Below, one piece after another: positions 37,567-47,100 of a stretch of 64,000 nucleotides of DNA; the first letter of the stretch is position 1; each line of letters starts with the position of its first letter. Origin of the DNA: Pseudomonadota bacterium (lineage in GTDB: Bacteria > Pseudomonadota > Gammaproteobacteria > Steroidobacterales > Steroidobacteraceae); the NCBI GenBank assembly GCA_018241525.1, contig JAFEDR010000010.1, positions 124,001 through 188,000 on the forward strand. The letters run 5' to 3'. The position numbers and the translations under genes are program-made. A model generated the notes under the pieces. The model saw nothing but the letters and a program-made list of their open reading frames with translations. It was not told where the DNA came from and ran no database searches.

Positions 37567-40203
37567 GTGCGCGGCAGCGAGCGCCACCGTGCGATTCTCG
37601 ACGCCGGCGGCGAAATCGTCACGGCGAGCGCGCGCCAGGCGCGCGCGCTCGCCGCGGCCTGCGGCCGCGCGGCCGCCCGCGACGGCGCGCGGGTCTTCCC
37701 GGCACCGCGCATCCTGCCCTACGCCGCCTGGCTCGAGCGCGAGGCGCGCGCGCTCGAGCAGCGCCCGCAGCTGCTGGGTCCGGTCGCCACCCGCCGCCTC
37801 TGGCAGCGGATCGTCGAGGAGTCGGACGCCGGCGGCGTGCTGGTCAGCGCCGACGCCACGGCCGCCGAGGCGGCGCGCGCCTGGCAGCTCGCCTGCGAGT
37901 GGGGCCTCGACGTCGCGCGACTGAAGCCGACGACACCGGAGGAGGAGGCCTTCCTCGGCTGGGCGCGCGCGTTCGAGCGCGCCACCGCCGCGCGCGGCGC
38001 GCTCGACGCCGCGCGGCTGCCGGGACTCGTCAGCGCGCACCGGGCGACCGGGGCGCCGCCGGCGCGCATTGGCTTCCACGGCTTCGGCGGCGTCACACCG
38101 GCGCGGCGCGCGCTCGGCGCGGCGCTCGCGGCGTCCGGAACCGAGGTCGAGGACCTGGCGCTCGCCGCGGGCCCCGCCGCGCTCAACCGCTGCGAGGCCG
38201 GCTTGCCGGAGGAGGAGATCGCCGCGATCGCGGACTGGCTCGGGACGCGGCTGGCGGCCGATCCCGCGGCGCGGCTCGTCGTGCTCTACCCGGAGCTCGC
38301 CGCGACGCGCGCGGCGTTCGCGCGACGGCTCGATGAGCGGCTGGCGCCGGAACTGCTGCTGCCGGGTGCGGCCGGCGTGCGGCCGTACGTGCTCGGCGCG
38401 CCGCCGCGGCTCGCCGAGCAGTCGGTCGCGGCCACCGCGGTCGGGTTGCTGGCGCTCGCTGCGCCGGAGATCGGCGTGCTCGAACTCGGCCGGCTGTTGC
38501 GCTCGCCGTACCTGCCGGGTACCGACGCCGAGCACGCGGCGCGGGCTCGCCTGGACGCGGTGTTGCGCAAGTCCCCCGAAGCCCGGCTGCGCACCGAGAC
38601 GCTCGCGGTGCGGCTGCGTGCCGGCCGCGAGGCCGAGCCGGCCTTCGCTGCGCTCGTCGAGGCCGTTCGCGCGCCGCTCGTGCGCGGCGGACGCCAGGGC
38701 GCTTCTGCGTGGGCAGAGGCGATGCAGCGGGCGCTGCGTGCCGCGGGCTGGCCGAAGGGCCGACCGTTGGCCGACACCGAGTACGAGGCCGCCCTCGGAC
38801 TCACCGCGGCACTCGAGGCGCTGGCCGGGCTCGAGTCGATCCTGCCGGCGCTCGGCTTCGGCGCGGCGCTCGGTGAATTGCAGTCGATCCTGGCCGCGAC
38901 GCCGCTCGCCGCCGAGGTGACCGATCCCGCCGTGCTGGTGCTCGACCGGCTCGAGGATCCGGCGCTGCCGTGCGACGGCCTGTGGGTGGCGGGCCTCACG
39001 GCCGAGCGCTTCCCGGCCGCGGCGACGCCGACACCCTTCCTGCCGCTCGCGCTGCAGCGTGAGCGCGGACTGCCGGGCGCGAGTGCCGCGGCGATGCTGG
39101 CGGATGCGCGCGCGGCGCTCGCCGGCTGGCAACGCGCCGCGCCCGAGCTGGTGTTCAGCGCCGCGCTCGCCGAGGGTGAGCTCGAGCGGCGCGTCTCGCC
39201 GCTCGTGCCGGCGGCACCCGCGCTCGCGGGCCTCGTGAGCGTGCCGTCGTGGGCGGCGACGCTGCGCGAGGCGGGCGAGCGCGAGGCCTGGCAGGACCCG
39301 GGCCTCGCGCCGATCCCGCCCGGCACGCACGTGCGCGGCGGCGTCAAGGTGCTCGACCTGATGGCGCAGTGCCCGTTCCGGGCGGCGGCAGAGCTCAGGC
39401 TGCGCGCCGAGGCGCTCGAGTCCCCCGGCGTCGGGCTGTCGGCGCGCACCCGCGGCGTGCTCGCGCACGAGGCGCTCGCCCGCGTCTACGCGGTGCTGGA
39501 TTCGCAGCAGGCCATCCGCGAGCGCGACGCCGGCGCCCGGCGCGCGGTGGTCGTGGCGGCGGTCGAGGCGGCCTGCGCGGCCGCGCGGCCGGCGCTCGCG
39601 GAATCGCGACTCGTGGCGATCGAGCGCGCGTGGCTCGAGCGCGCGATCCTGAACCTGCTCGCGGCGGAGCTCGAGCGCGAGCCGTTCGAGGTGCTCGCGC
39701 GCGAGCGCGCGCACGAGCTCGCGGCCGGCGGGATCGCGGTCGAGGTGCGCATCGACCGCGTCGACCGCCTCGCGGACGGAACCACGGTCGTGATCGACTA
39801 CAAGACGGGCCGCGCCGGGCAGGGGCGCTGGACGGGGCCGCGCCCGCGACCGATGCAGCTGCCGGCGTACGCGACGCTCGGCGAAGTGCCGCCGACGGCG
39901 GTGGCGATGGCGCGGCTGCCGCCGGCGGTCGCGACCTTTGACGGGGTCGCGGCGCGCGACGGGGTGCTGCCTGGCGTGCGCGTCTGCGGCGCGAGTCGCG
40001 CCACGGGCGAACTGCGCGGTCTCGGCTGGCCGGCGCTCGTGGCCGGCTGGCGCGACAGCGTCGCGGCGCTGGCGAGCGACTTTGCCGCGGGCGGCGCGCG
40101 CGTCGACCCCGACGAGGGCGCCTGCCGGCACTGCGCGCTCGCGACGCTCTGCCGCGTCGCGGCGCCGAGCGACGGCGCGGCGGAGGAGCGCGGTGATGAG
40201 TGA
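37567..40203 (+). CDS. AddB-like PD-(D/E)XK nuclease/inactivated helicase
   Basis: An 878-residue protein of the double-strand-break repair type. The N-terminal two thirds is a degenerate helicase-like region without a Walker A motif. The C-terminal domain has the PD-(D/E)XK nuclease core: AHEALARVYAV, EVRIDRVDRLADGTTVVIDYKTGRAG (catalytic Asp and Lys, about residues 720-745). It ends with a Cys motif ACRHCALATLCRV that could hold a [4Fe-4S] cluster, as in AddB. The GTG starts right after the alaA stop, and the gene overlaps the following helicase gene by 8 bases. It probably works with that protein as an AddAB-type complex. Confidence 0.82.
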   Translation: MRGSERHRAILDAGGEIVTASARQARALAAACGRAAARDGARVFPAPRILPYAAWLEREARALEQRPQLLGPVATRRLWQRIVEESDAGGVLVSADATAAEAARAWQLACEWGLDVARLKPTTPEEEAFLGWARAFERATAARGALDAARLPGLVSAHRATGAPPARIGFHGFGGVTPARRALGAALAASGTEVEDLALAAGPAALNRCEAGLPEEEIAAIADWLGTRLAADPAARLVVLYPELAATRAAFARRLDERLAPELLLPGAAGVRPYVLGAPPRLAEQSVAATAVGLLALAAPEIGVLELGRLLRSPYLPGTDAEHAARARLDAVLRKSPEARLRTETLAVRLRAGREAEPAFAALVEAVRAPLVRGGRQGASAWAEAMQRALRAAGWPKGRPLADTEYEAALGLTAALEALAGLESILPALGFGAALGELQSILAATPLAAEVTDPAVLVLDRLEDPALPCDGLWVAGLTAERFPAAATPTPFLPLALQRERGLPGASAAAMLADARAALAGWQRAAPELVFSAALAEGELERRVSPLVPAAPALAGLVSVPSWAATLREAGEREAWQDPGLAPIPPGTHVRGGVKVLDLMAQCPFRAAAELRLRAEALESPGVGLSARTRGVLAHEALARVYAVLDSQQAIRERDAGARRAVVVAAVEAACAAARPALAESRLVAIERAWLERAILNLLAAELEREPFEVLARERAHELAAGGIAVEVRIDRVDRLADGTTVVIDYKTGRAGQGRWTGPRPRPMQLPAYATLGEVPPTAVAMARLPPAVATFDGVAARDGVLPGVRVCGASRATGELRGLGWPALVAGWRDSVAALASDFAAGGARVDPDEGACRHCALATLCRVAAPSDGAAEERGDE

Positions 40204-43200
40204 GGTGCGCGCCCCGGCCGACCAGGCGGCACGCGAGCGGGCCCTCGCCACCGACGCATCGTTCATCGTCCAGGCACCGGCGGGCTCGGGCAAGACGACG
40301 CTGCTGACGCAGCGCTACCTCGCGCTGCTGGCGACGGTCGCGGACCCGGAAGCGGTGCTCGCCGTCACGTTCACGCGCAAGGCCGCCGCCGAGATGCGCG
40401 AGCGGGTGCTCGATGCGCTCGCGCGCTCGGCGGCGGGCACGCCGCCCCGTCATCCCGGCGAGGCCGCCACGCTCGCGCTCGCGGCCGCCGTGCGGGCGCA
40501 CGCCGCCACGCTCGGCTGGGCCCTCGATGAGCATCCGGCGCGACTGCGCATCCTGACGCTCGACGCGCTCAACCAGTGGCTGGCCGCGCGCCTGCCGGTG
40601 CTGTCGCGCGCCGGGGTGGGGCTCGCCGTCGAGCCGCGCCCGGCGGCGCTCTACCGGCTGGCGGCGGAGCGCACGCTCGCCGCGCTCGAGTCCGGCGACC
40701 GGCTCGCCGAGGCGATCAGCGTCGTGCTCGCGCATGCCGACAACGACGTCGGCCGGGTGTGCGAGCAGCTGGCCGGGATGCTGCAGGGTCGCGAGCGCTG
40801 GCTCCGTCACCTGATCGGCCCCGAGCGGCCGCGCGGTGCGGCGCTGCGCGCGGCGCTCGAGGCGGCCCTCGCGGAACAGATCGAGGCGGTGCTGGCGCGC
40901 GCCGCGCGGCGCCTCGCCGACGCGGCCGCGGGCGCGGCCGATCTCGTCGCGCTCGCCGCGGGCGCCGTTGCCCACCGGCCGGTCGTCGACGCGGACGATC
41001 GCGCGCTCGAGTGCGCGCCGCGCTGGCCGTGGGAGGGCTCGGTCGGGATGCGGGCGGCCTGGCGCGGGCTCGCGCGGGCGCTGCTGACCGAGGACGGCAA
41101 GTCGCGCCGCTCGGTGAACAAGCACAACGGCTTCCCGACGGAGCGGGCCGCGGAGAAGGCCGCGTTCACCGGCCACCTGCAGGCGCTCGCCGCGGACGAG
41201 GGGCTGCGCGAGGCGCTGCGCGCGGTGCGCCAGCTGCCACCGCCCGGCTACGGTGATGCCGAGTGGCGCGTGCTCGAGGCGCTCGACGAGGTGCTGATCG
41301 CCGCCGCGACCCGGCTGCAGGGCGTGTTCGCCGAGCGGGGCGTGGTCGACTTCGCGGCGGTGTCGCGTGCCGCGCTGCAGGCCATCGGCACGCCCGAGGA
41401 GCCCACCGACCTCACGCTCGCGCTCGACGGGCGCATCGAGCACCTGCTGATCGACGAGTTCCAGGACACCTCGACGGCGCAGGTCGAGCTGCTGCGCGGG
41501 CTGACCGCCGGCTGGACCGAGGGCGACGGCCGGACGCTGTTCCTGGTCGGCGATCCGATGCAGTCGATCTACGGCTTCCGCGAGGCGAACGTCAGCCTGT
41601 TCCTCGAGATCCGGGCCCACGGCCTCGGCGCACTGCGCCCCGAGCCATTGACGCTCGCCGCCAACTTCCGCTCCCGGCCCGCGCTCGTCGAGTGGTTCAA
41701 CCGGTCCTTCGCGGCGGTGCTGCCGCCGGTGGAGGACCTCGCGCGGGGCGCCGTGCGCCACGCACCGTCCGCGGCGACGCGCCCGCCGCTCGCCGCGAGC
41801 GGCGTGCGCCTCGAGTTCCTCGCCGGCGGCGAGCCGGCCGACGAGGCGGCACGCGTCGCGGCAATCGTGGAGACGGAGCGGCGCGCGCATCCCGAGGCCC
41901 GGATCGCCGTGCTGGCGCGCACGCGCAGCCAGCTGACGCCGGTCGCCGCGGCCCTCGAGCGCCGCGCCATCCCGTTCCGCGGCGTCGAGCTCGTGCCGCT
42001 CGCCGAGCGGCTCGCGGTGCGCGATCTCGTGGCCCTGACCCGCGCGATCTGCCATCCCGCGGACCGGATCGCCTGGCTCGCGGTGTTGCGCGCGCCCTGG
42101 GGCGGCGTGCCGCTCGATGCGCTCGACCGCCTGATCGGCGAGGACCCGGCGCTGACGGTGGCGGAGGCGCTCGCCGAGCCCGCGCGGCTCGCTCGTCTCG
42201 ATCTGGCGGATGCCGCGCGCGTGCGGCGCGTGCAGGCGGTGCTCGACGTCGCGATCCAGGATCGGGGCCGGCGTCCGCTCGCGGCCGTGGTGGAGTCGGC
42301 GTGGCTTGCGCTCGGCGGGCCGGCGACGCTCGCCGACGCGGCGGACCTCGACAACGCGCGCGCCTTCCTCGCGCGCATCGACCTGATCGAGCGCGCCCGC
42401 GACCTCGACGATCCCGCGGCCCTCGAGACGGAGCTCGCCGACCTCTACGCGGCGCCGGATCCCGTTGCGCCCGGCACTCTGCAGCTGCTGACGATCCACA
42501 AGGCCAAGGGCCTCGAGTGGGACGTCGTGATCGTCACCGGCCTCGGGCGCGGCAGCGGCCGTGACGAAGGCCAGCTGCTCGAGTGGCTCGAGTTCGTGCG
42601 CGCGGACCGCAGCACCGGTCTCGTGCTCGCGCCGGACCGCGCGCGCAGCCGCGACGCGGAGCCGCTCGTGGACTGGCTGCGGGCGCTCGGCCGCGAGCGA
42701 CGCAACCTCGAGCTCGACCGGCTGCTGTACGTCGCCGCGACGCGCGCCCAGGAACGCCTCTACCTGGTTGGCCACGTCGAGTTCGGCGCGCAGGGCCCGA
42801 GCCGGGCGCGGGGCGACACGCTGCTCGGGCGGCTCTCGCCCGCCGTCGAAGCCGACCTCGCCGCGCTCGCGCCGCCGGCCGAGACGGCGGCCGCCGTCGC
42901 GACCCCCGGCCGCCCGGCGCCATCGCTCTCGCGGCTGACGCTCGGCTGGCAACGGCCCGCGCCGCGCGCGCCGGTCGTGCCGCTCGGCGCGGCCGCCCGG
43001 CCCGCGGGTCCGTCGGAGTTCGAGTTCGAGTGGGTGACGGTCGCCGCGCGCCACGTCGGCACCGTGGTGCACGAGGAGCTCGAGCGCGTCGCGACGGGCG
43101 GGCAGGGTCCCGCGGCGGCGCTCGGCCGCGAGGACGCCTGGTCGCGGCGCCTGGCCGAGCTTGGCGTCGGCCGGGCGCAGCTGGCCGACGCGATCGCGCG

Positions 43201-43579
43201 GGTACGCGGGGCGCTCGAGTCGACCAGCGGCGATGCGCGCGGCCGGTGGCTGTTCGACCCGGCACACGTCGCCGCGGCGAGCGAGCTCGAGCTCGCGACC
43301 CTGGAGGGCGGGCGCCTGCAGCGGGTGCGGATCGATCGCACCTTCGTCGATGCGAGCGGCCTGCGCTGGATCGTCGACTACAAGACGAGCGCGCACGAGG
43401 GCACCGACCTCGAGTCCTTCTTCGACCAGGAGCGCGAGCGCTATCGCGGACAGCTCGAGCGCTACGCGGCGCTCGTCGCCGCGCTCGAGCCTGGCCGCGA
43501 GATCCGTCTCGGGCTGTACTTCGCGCTCTACGGTGGCTGGCGCGAGTGGGTGGCTGGTGCGGTGACGCCCGGCCGCTGA
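40196..43579 (+). CDS. AddA-like UvrD-family helicase-nuclease
   Basis: A 1127-residue superfamily 1A helicase with a C-terminal nuclease. Helicase motifs in order: Walker A APAGSGKTTLLTQRYL (about residue 27), motif Ia TFTRKAAAEMRERV, Walker B LIDEFQDTSTAQ (about 420), motif III FLVGDPMQSIYGFREANV, motif IV NFRSRPALVEWFN, motif V TIHKAKGLEWDVVIVTGLG and motif VI YVAATRAQERLYL. The nuclease domain has RIDRTFVDASGLRWIVDYKTSAHEG (about 1060). Together with the overlapping AddB-like gene it should process DNA ends for RecA. The ATG at 40196 places Walker A at the usual distance. Confidence 0.88.
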   Translation: MSEVRAPADQAARERALATDASFIVQAPAGSGKTTLLTQRYLALLATVADPEAVLAVTFTRKAAAEMRERVLDALARSAAGTPPRHPGEAATLALAAAVRAHAATLGWALDEHPARLRILTLDALNQWLAARLPVLSRAGVGLAVEPRPAALYRLAAERTLAALESGDRLAEAISVVLAHADNDVGRVCEQLAGMLQGRERWLRHLIGPERPRGAALRAALEAALAEQIEAVLARAARRLADAAAGAADLVALAAGAVAHRPVVDADDRALECAPRWPWEGSVGMRAAWRGLARALLTEDGKSRRSVNKHNGFPTERAAEKAAFTGHLQALAADEGLREALRAVRQLPPPGYGDAEWRVLEALDEVLIAAATRLQGVFAERGVVDFAAVSRAALQAIGTPEEPTDLTLALDGRIEHLLIDEFQDTSTAQVELLRGLTAGWTEGDGRTLFLVGDPMQSIYGFREANVSLFLEIRAHGLGALRPEPLTLAANFRSRPALVEWFNRSFAAVLPPVEDLARGAVRHAPSAATRPPLAASGVRLEFLAGGEPADEAARVAAIVETERRAHPEARIAVLARTRSQLTPVAAALERRAIPFRGVELVPLAERLAVRDLVALTRAICHPADRIAWLAVLRAPWGGVPLDALDRLIGEDPALTVAEALAEPARLARLDLADAARVRRVQAVLDVAIQDRGRRPLAAVVESAWLALGGPATLADAADLDNARAFLARIDLIERARDLDDPAALETELADLYAAPDPVAPGTLQLLTIHKAKGLEWDVVIVTGLGRGSGRDEGQLLEWLEFVRADRSTGLVLAPDRARSRDAEPLVDWLRALGRERRNLELDRLLYVAATRAQERLYLVGHVEFGAQGPSRARGDTLLGRLSPAVEADLAALAPPAETAAAVATPGRPAPSLSRLTLGWQRPAPRAPVVPLGAAARPAGPSEFEFEWVTVAARHVGTVVHEELERVATGGQGPAAALGREDAWSRRLAELGVGRAQLADAIARVRGALESTSGDARGRWLFDPAHVAAASELELATLEGGRLQRVRIDRTFVDASGLRWIVDYKTSAHEGTDLESFFDQERERYRGQLERYAALVAALEPGREIRLGLYFALYGGWREWVAGAVTPGR

Positions 43580-43598
43580 GGCGGAGGTCGCGCGTCGC

Positions 43599-43889
43599 TC
43601 AGCGCGGTGCGGCGAGCAGGTCGCGATCCTCGGGGTGGCGCTCGAGGTAGCGGGCGGCGAACGGGCAGCGCGGGATCACGCGCTCGCCGCGGGCGCGCAC
43701 GATCGCGAGCGCGCCCGACACGAGCCGCGAGCCGATGCCGCGGCCCTCGAGACTCGGCGGCACCTCGACGTGGTTCAGCGCGAGCACGTCGCCGTCGCGC
43801 CGATAGTCGATGCGACATAACCGCCCCTCGACCCAGAGCTCGAAGCGGCTCGCGGCCGCGTTGTCTTCGACGGGGTTCGGCTCGCTCAT
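43599..43889 (-). CDS. Small GNAT-type N-acetyltransferase (YjdJ/COG2388-like)
   Basis: A 96-residue one-domain acetyltransferase-like protein. The conserved core is ALNHVEVPPSLEGRGIGSRLVSGALAIVRARG, where EGRGIGSRL is the acetyl-CoA pyrophosphate loop. RVIPRCPFAARYLERHPEDRDLL follows, the CPF...RHPE pattern of this family. The substrate is unknown. It runs convergently with the helicase gene (20 bases between stops) and divergently from the giant cytochrome. Confidence 0.85.
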   Translation of the reverse strand: MSEPNPVEDNAAASRFELWVEGRLCRIDYRRDGDVLALNHVEVPPSLEGRGIGSRLVSGALAIVRARGERVIPRCPFAARYLERHPEDRDLLAAPR

Positions 43890-44146
43890 GGTGCCTGCGC
43901 GGGTGGCCCGCGCCGATCATCGCACAGCGATCCTGTCGCCACGCGGCGACGCCGGGTTTTCCTGATGTGAGCCCGATTCAAAAACTAAGTCTCCGTGATT
44001 GAGAAGTGCGTCACGCGCTGTCGCCATCTCCCGACGCTTCGCGTGCTTGTTGCTTGATATGTGAAACACCAGACTGCGCGCGATCCTGGTGCCGACCGAC
44101 GTGGCGCCAGCGGACGACCCTCCTCGGGGTATCTGGGGGGCGAGCC

Positions 44147-47100
44147 ATGTGGGGAGAGACGGGAGATCGCTTGCGGCCGCGCGCCTGGCGCGCGGCGTGG
44201 ATGCTGGGGCTCTGCGTACTCGCGACGCAGGCCTTCGGCAGCTCCCGGCAATTCGACCACGATTCGACCGGCTACCCGCTGGTCGGCATGCACCGCGACG
44301 CGGAGTGCGCGACCTGCCACGTCGACAGCCTGTTCAAGGGCACGCCGCGCGACTGCTTCTCGTGCCACAGCCCGGGCTCGCGCGTCGGCGGCACGACGAA
44401 GCCGGCGCGCCACATCGTCTCCGGCCCCGACTGCAGCAGCTGCCACACGCCGTTCAGCTGGATCCCGGTCGCGAAGTTCAACCACCTGAACGTGATCGGC
44501 ACGTGCAGCTCGTGCCACAACAACGTCCAGTCGCAGGGCAAGTCGCCGAGCCACCTCGCGACCGCAGCCGAGTGCAACACCTGCCACAGCGTGTCGCAGC
44601 CGTGGACCCAGGCGCTCGCGATCCCCGCCAACCACATCCCGTTCGCACCGTCGGTGCCGTGCACGAGCTGCCACCGCAGCAGCGACTACGCCGTGCTGCC
44701 GTCGCTCGCCGACATCCACGCGAACGCGCCGAGCACGAGCGTGAACTGCGCGCAGTGCCACGGCCCGGGGACGGCGCCCGGCTTCGCGATCCCGGCGGCG
44801 AACTTCTCGATCGTCACGACGCCGCCGAGCCACCTGCCGACCGATGCGCCGTGCGAGTCCTGCCACGTCGGGCCGGGCTCGAGCATCGCGGCGACGCCGG
44901 TCGGTAACGGCGCGCGCTTCGCGGGCTCGGCGGTCAACCACGCCGGGCTCACGTACTGCAGCGGCTGCCACGGCCAGGGCGTGGCGCCGGCGAGCTTCTA
45001 CGGCATCGCGCGCATCGTGGTGATGCCGGCCTCCGCGCCGCCCGGCGTCGCGGCCCACATCCCGACCGCCGCGGCCTGCGATGCCTGCCACGTCGCGCCG
45101 GCGGGTCTCGTGCCGGCGACCGCCACGGCCATGGTGCCGGGCACGGCCTTTCAGCGGCCGGTGCCGACCACTGCGCAAATCCACCATGGCGTCAGCGGCG
45201 GCTGCAGCGGCTGTCACGAGGGCGGCAACGTCTGGCTCGGTGCGAGCCTCTACCCGATCGCCCCGGCCGCGCTGACCGGCGTCGCCTCGACGCAGTACAC
45301 GGGCTTCCAGACCCGGCCAGGCACCGCGGCCGGCACGTTCCAGATCGCCGATCCCGCGCACCCGGCGAGCGGTGACTGCGGCGCGTGCCACACGCGCACC
45401 GACTACTTCGAGGGGGTGCTGAAGCCCGCCAACCACATCCCGACCGCGAGCGGCGCGGCCTGCAGCAATTGCCACCGCAGCACCGACTTCTCGGTGCTGC
45501 CGTCGGTCACGGACATTCACGCCAACGCGCCGAGCACCAGCGCGGACTGCGCGCAGTGCCACGACCCGACCGTCGCGCCGGGTTTCGCGATCCCGGCGGC
45601 GAACTTCGCGATCGTCACGACCCCCGCCAACCACCTGCCGAGCGGCGCGGCCTGCGAGACCTGCCACGTCGGCGCCGGCTCGAGCATCGCCGCCACGCCG
45701 GTGCTGAACGGCGCGAAGTTCGCGGGCTCCGCGATGAGCCACAGCGGCGTCACGACCTGCGTCGCCTGCCACGGGCCTGCGGTCGGCGCCACGAGCTTCG
45801 CCGGCATCAGCCGGATCGTGGTGATGCCGGCGACCACGCCCGCGGGCCCGGCGGCGCACGTGCCCTCCGGCACGGCCTGCGAGGGCTGTCACGCGGGCTC
45901 GGTGCCGGCGGGCCTCGTGCCGGCGAACGCGACCGCGACGCCGCCCGGCACCGGCTTCGCCGCGCCGGCGCCGACCACCGCGATGATCCACGCGGGCGTC
46001 ACCTCGGGCTGCAATGCCTGCCACGAGGGCGGCGACGCCTGGCTCGACATGGCGCAGTACCCGATCGCGCCGGCGGCGCTCACCGGGCAGGCGAGCACGC
46101 AGTACACCGGCTTCCAGACCCGGCCGGGCAAGACGGCTTCGAGCTTCCAGCTCGCCGATGCCGCGCACCCGACCAGCGGCGACTGCAGCGCCTGTCACAC
46201 GCGCACCGACTACTTCGAGGGCGTGCTCAAGCCCGCGAACCACATCCCGACGGCGACCGGCGCCGCGTGCTCCGCCTGCCACACCTCGACGGACTTCGCG
46301 GCGCTGCCGACGCTGACGAACATCCACGCGAACGCGCCGAGCACGAGCGCGAACTGCGCGCAGTGTCATGGCCCGACCGTCGCGCCCGGCTTCGCCATCC
46401 CGGCGGCGAACTTCGCGATCGTGACGACGCCTTCGAACCACCTGCCGACCAGCGCCTCCTGCGAGGCCTGCCACGTCGGTGCGGGCTCGAGCATCGCCGC
46501 GACGCCGGTGGTCGACGGCGCACGCTTCGCGAACTCGCTGATGAGCCACGCCGGCGCCACGACCTGCGCGCCGTGCCACGGGCCGGCGGTCACGGGCTCG
46601 AGCTTCGTCGGCGTCAGCGCCCTCGTGACGCTGCCGCCAACGAGCCCCGCGGGCCCGAACGCGCACATCCCGGCCGGCGTCGCCTGCGAGGGCTGCCACG
46701 TCGCGCCGGCAGGTCTCGTCGCCGCGAGCTCCTCGAAGCTGCCGCCGGGGACGGCATTCCAGGCACCGGCGCCGTCGACGGCACAGATCCACGCCGGGAT
46801 CACCGCCGGCTGCAGCGCCTGCCACGAGGGCGGCAACGTCTGGCTCGACGCGTCGCTGTACCCGATTGCGCCGCCGGCGCTGACAGGCCTCGCGACCACC
46901 CAGTACACCGGCTTCCAGACGCGCCCCGGCAAGTCCGGCAGCACCTACCAGCTGGTCGACGCCGTGCACCCGGCGAGCGGCGACTGCTCGCAGTGCCACT
47001 CGAACACGAACTACTTCGAGGCGGTGCCGAAGCCCGCCAACCACATCCCGACGGCGAGCGGCGCGGCCTGCCAGAACTGCCACACCTCGAGCGACTTCTC

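Noticed and set aside
43890..44146. FNR-like half site TTGAT and CRP-like TGTGA upstream of the cytochrome
   Set aside because: Only single half sites are present (near 44053 and 43967), with no matching second half and no promoter at a suitable distance.
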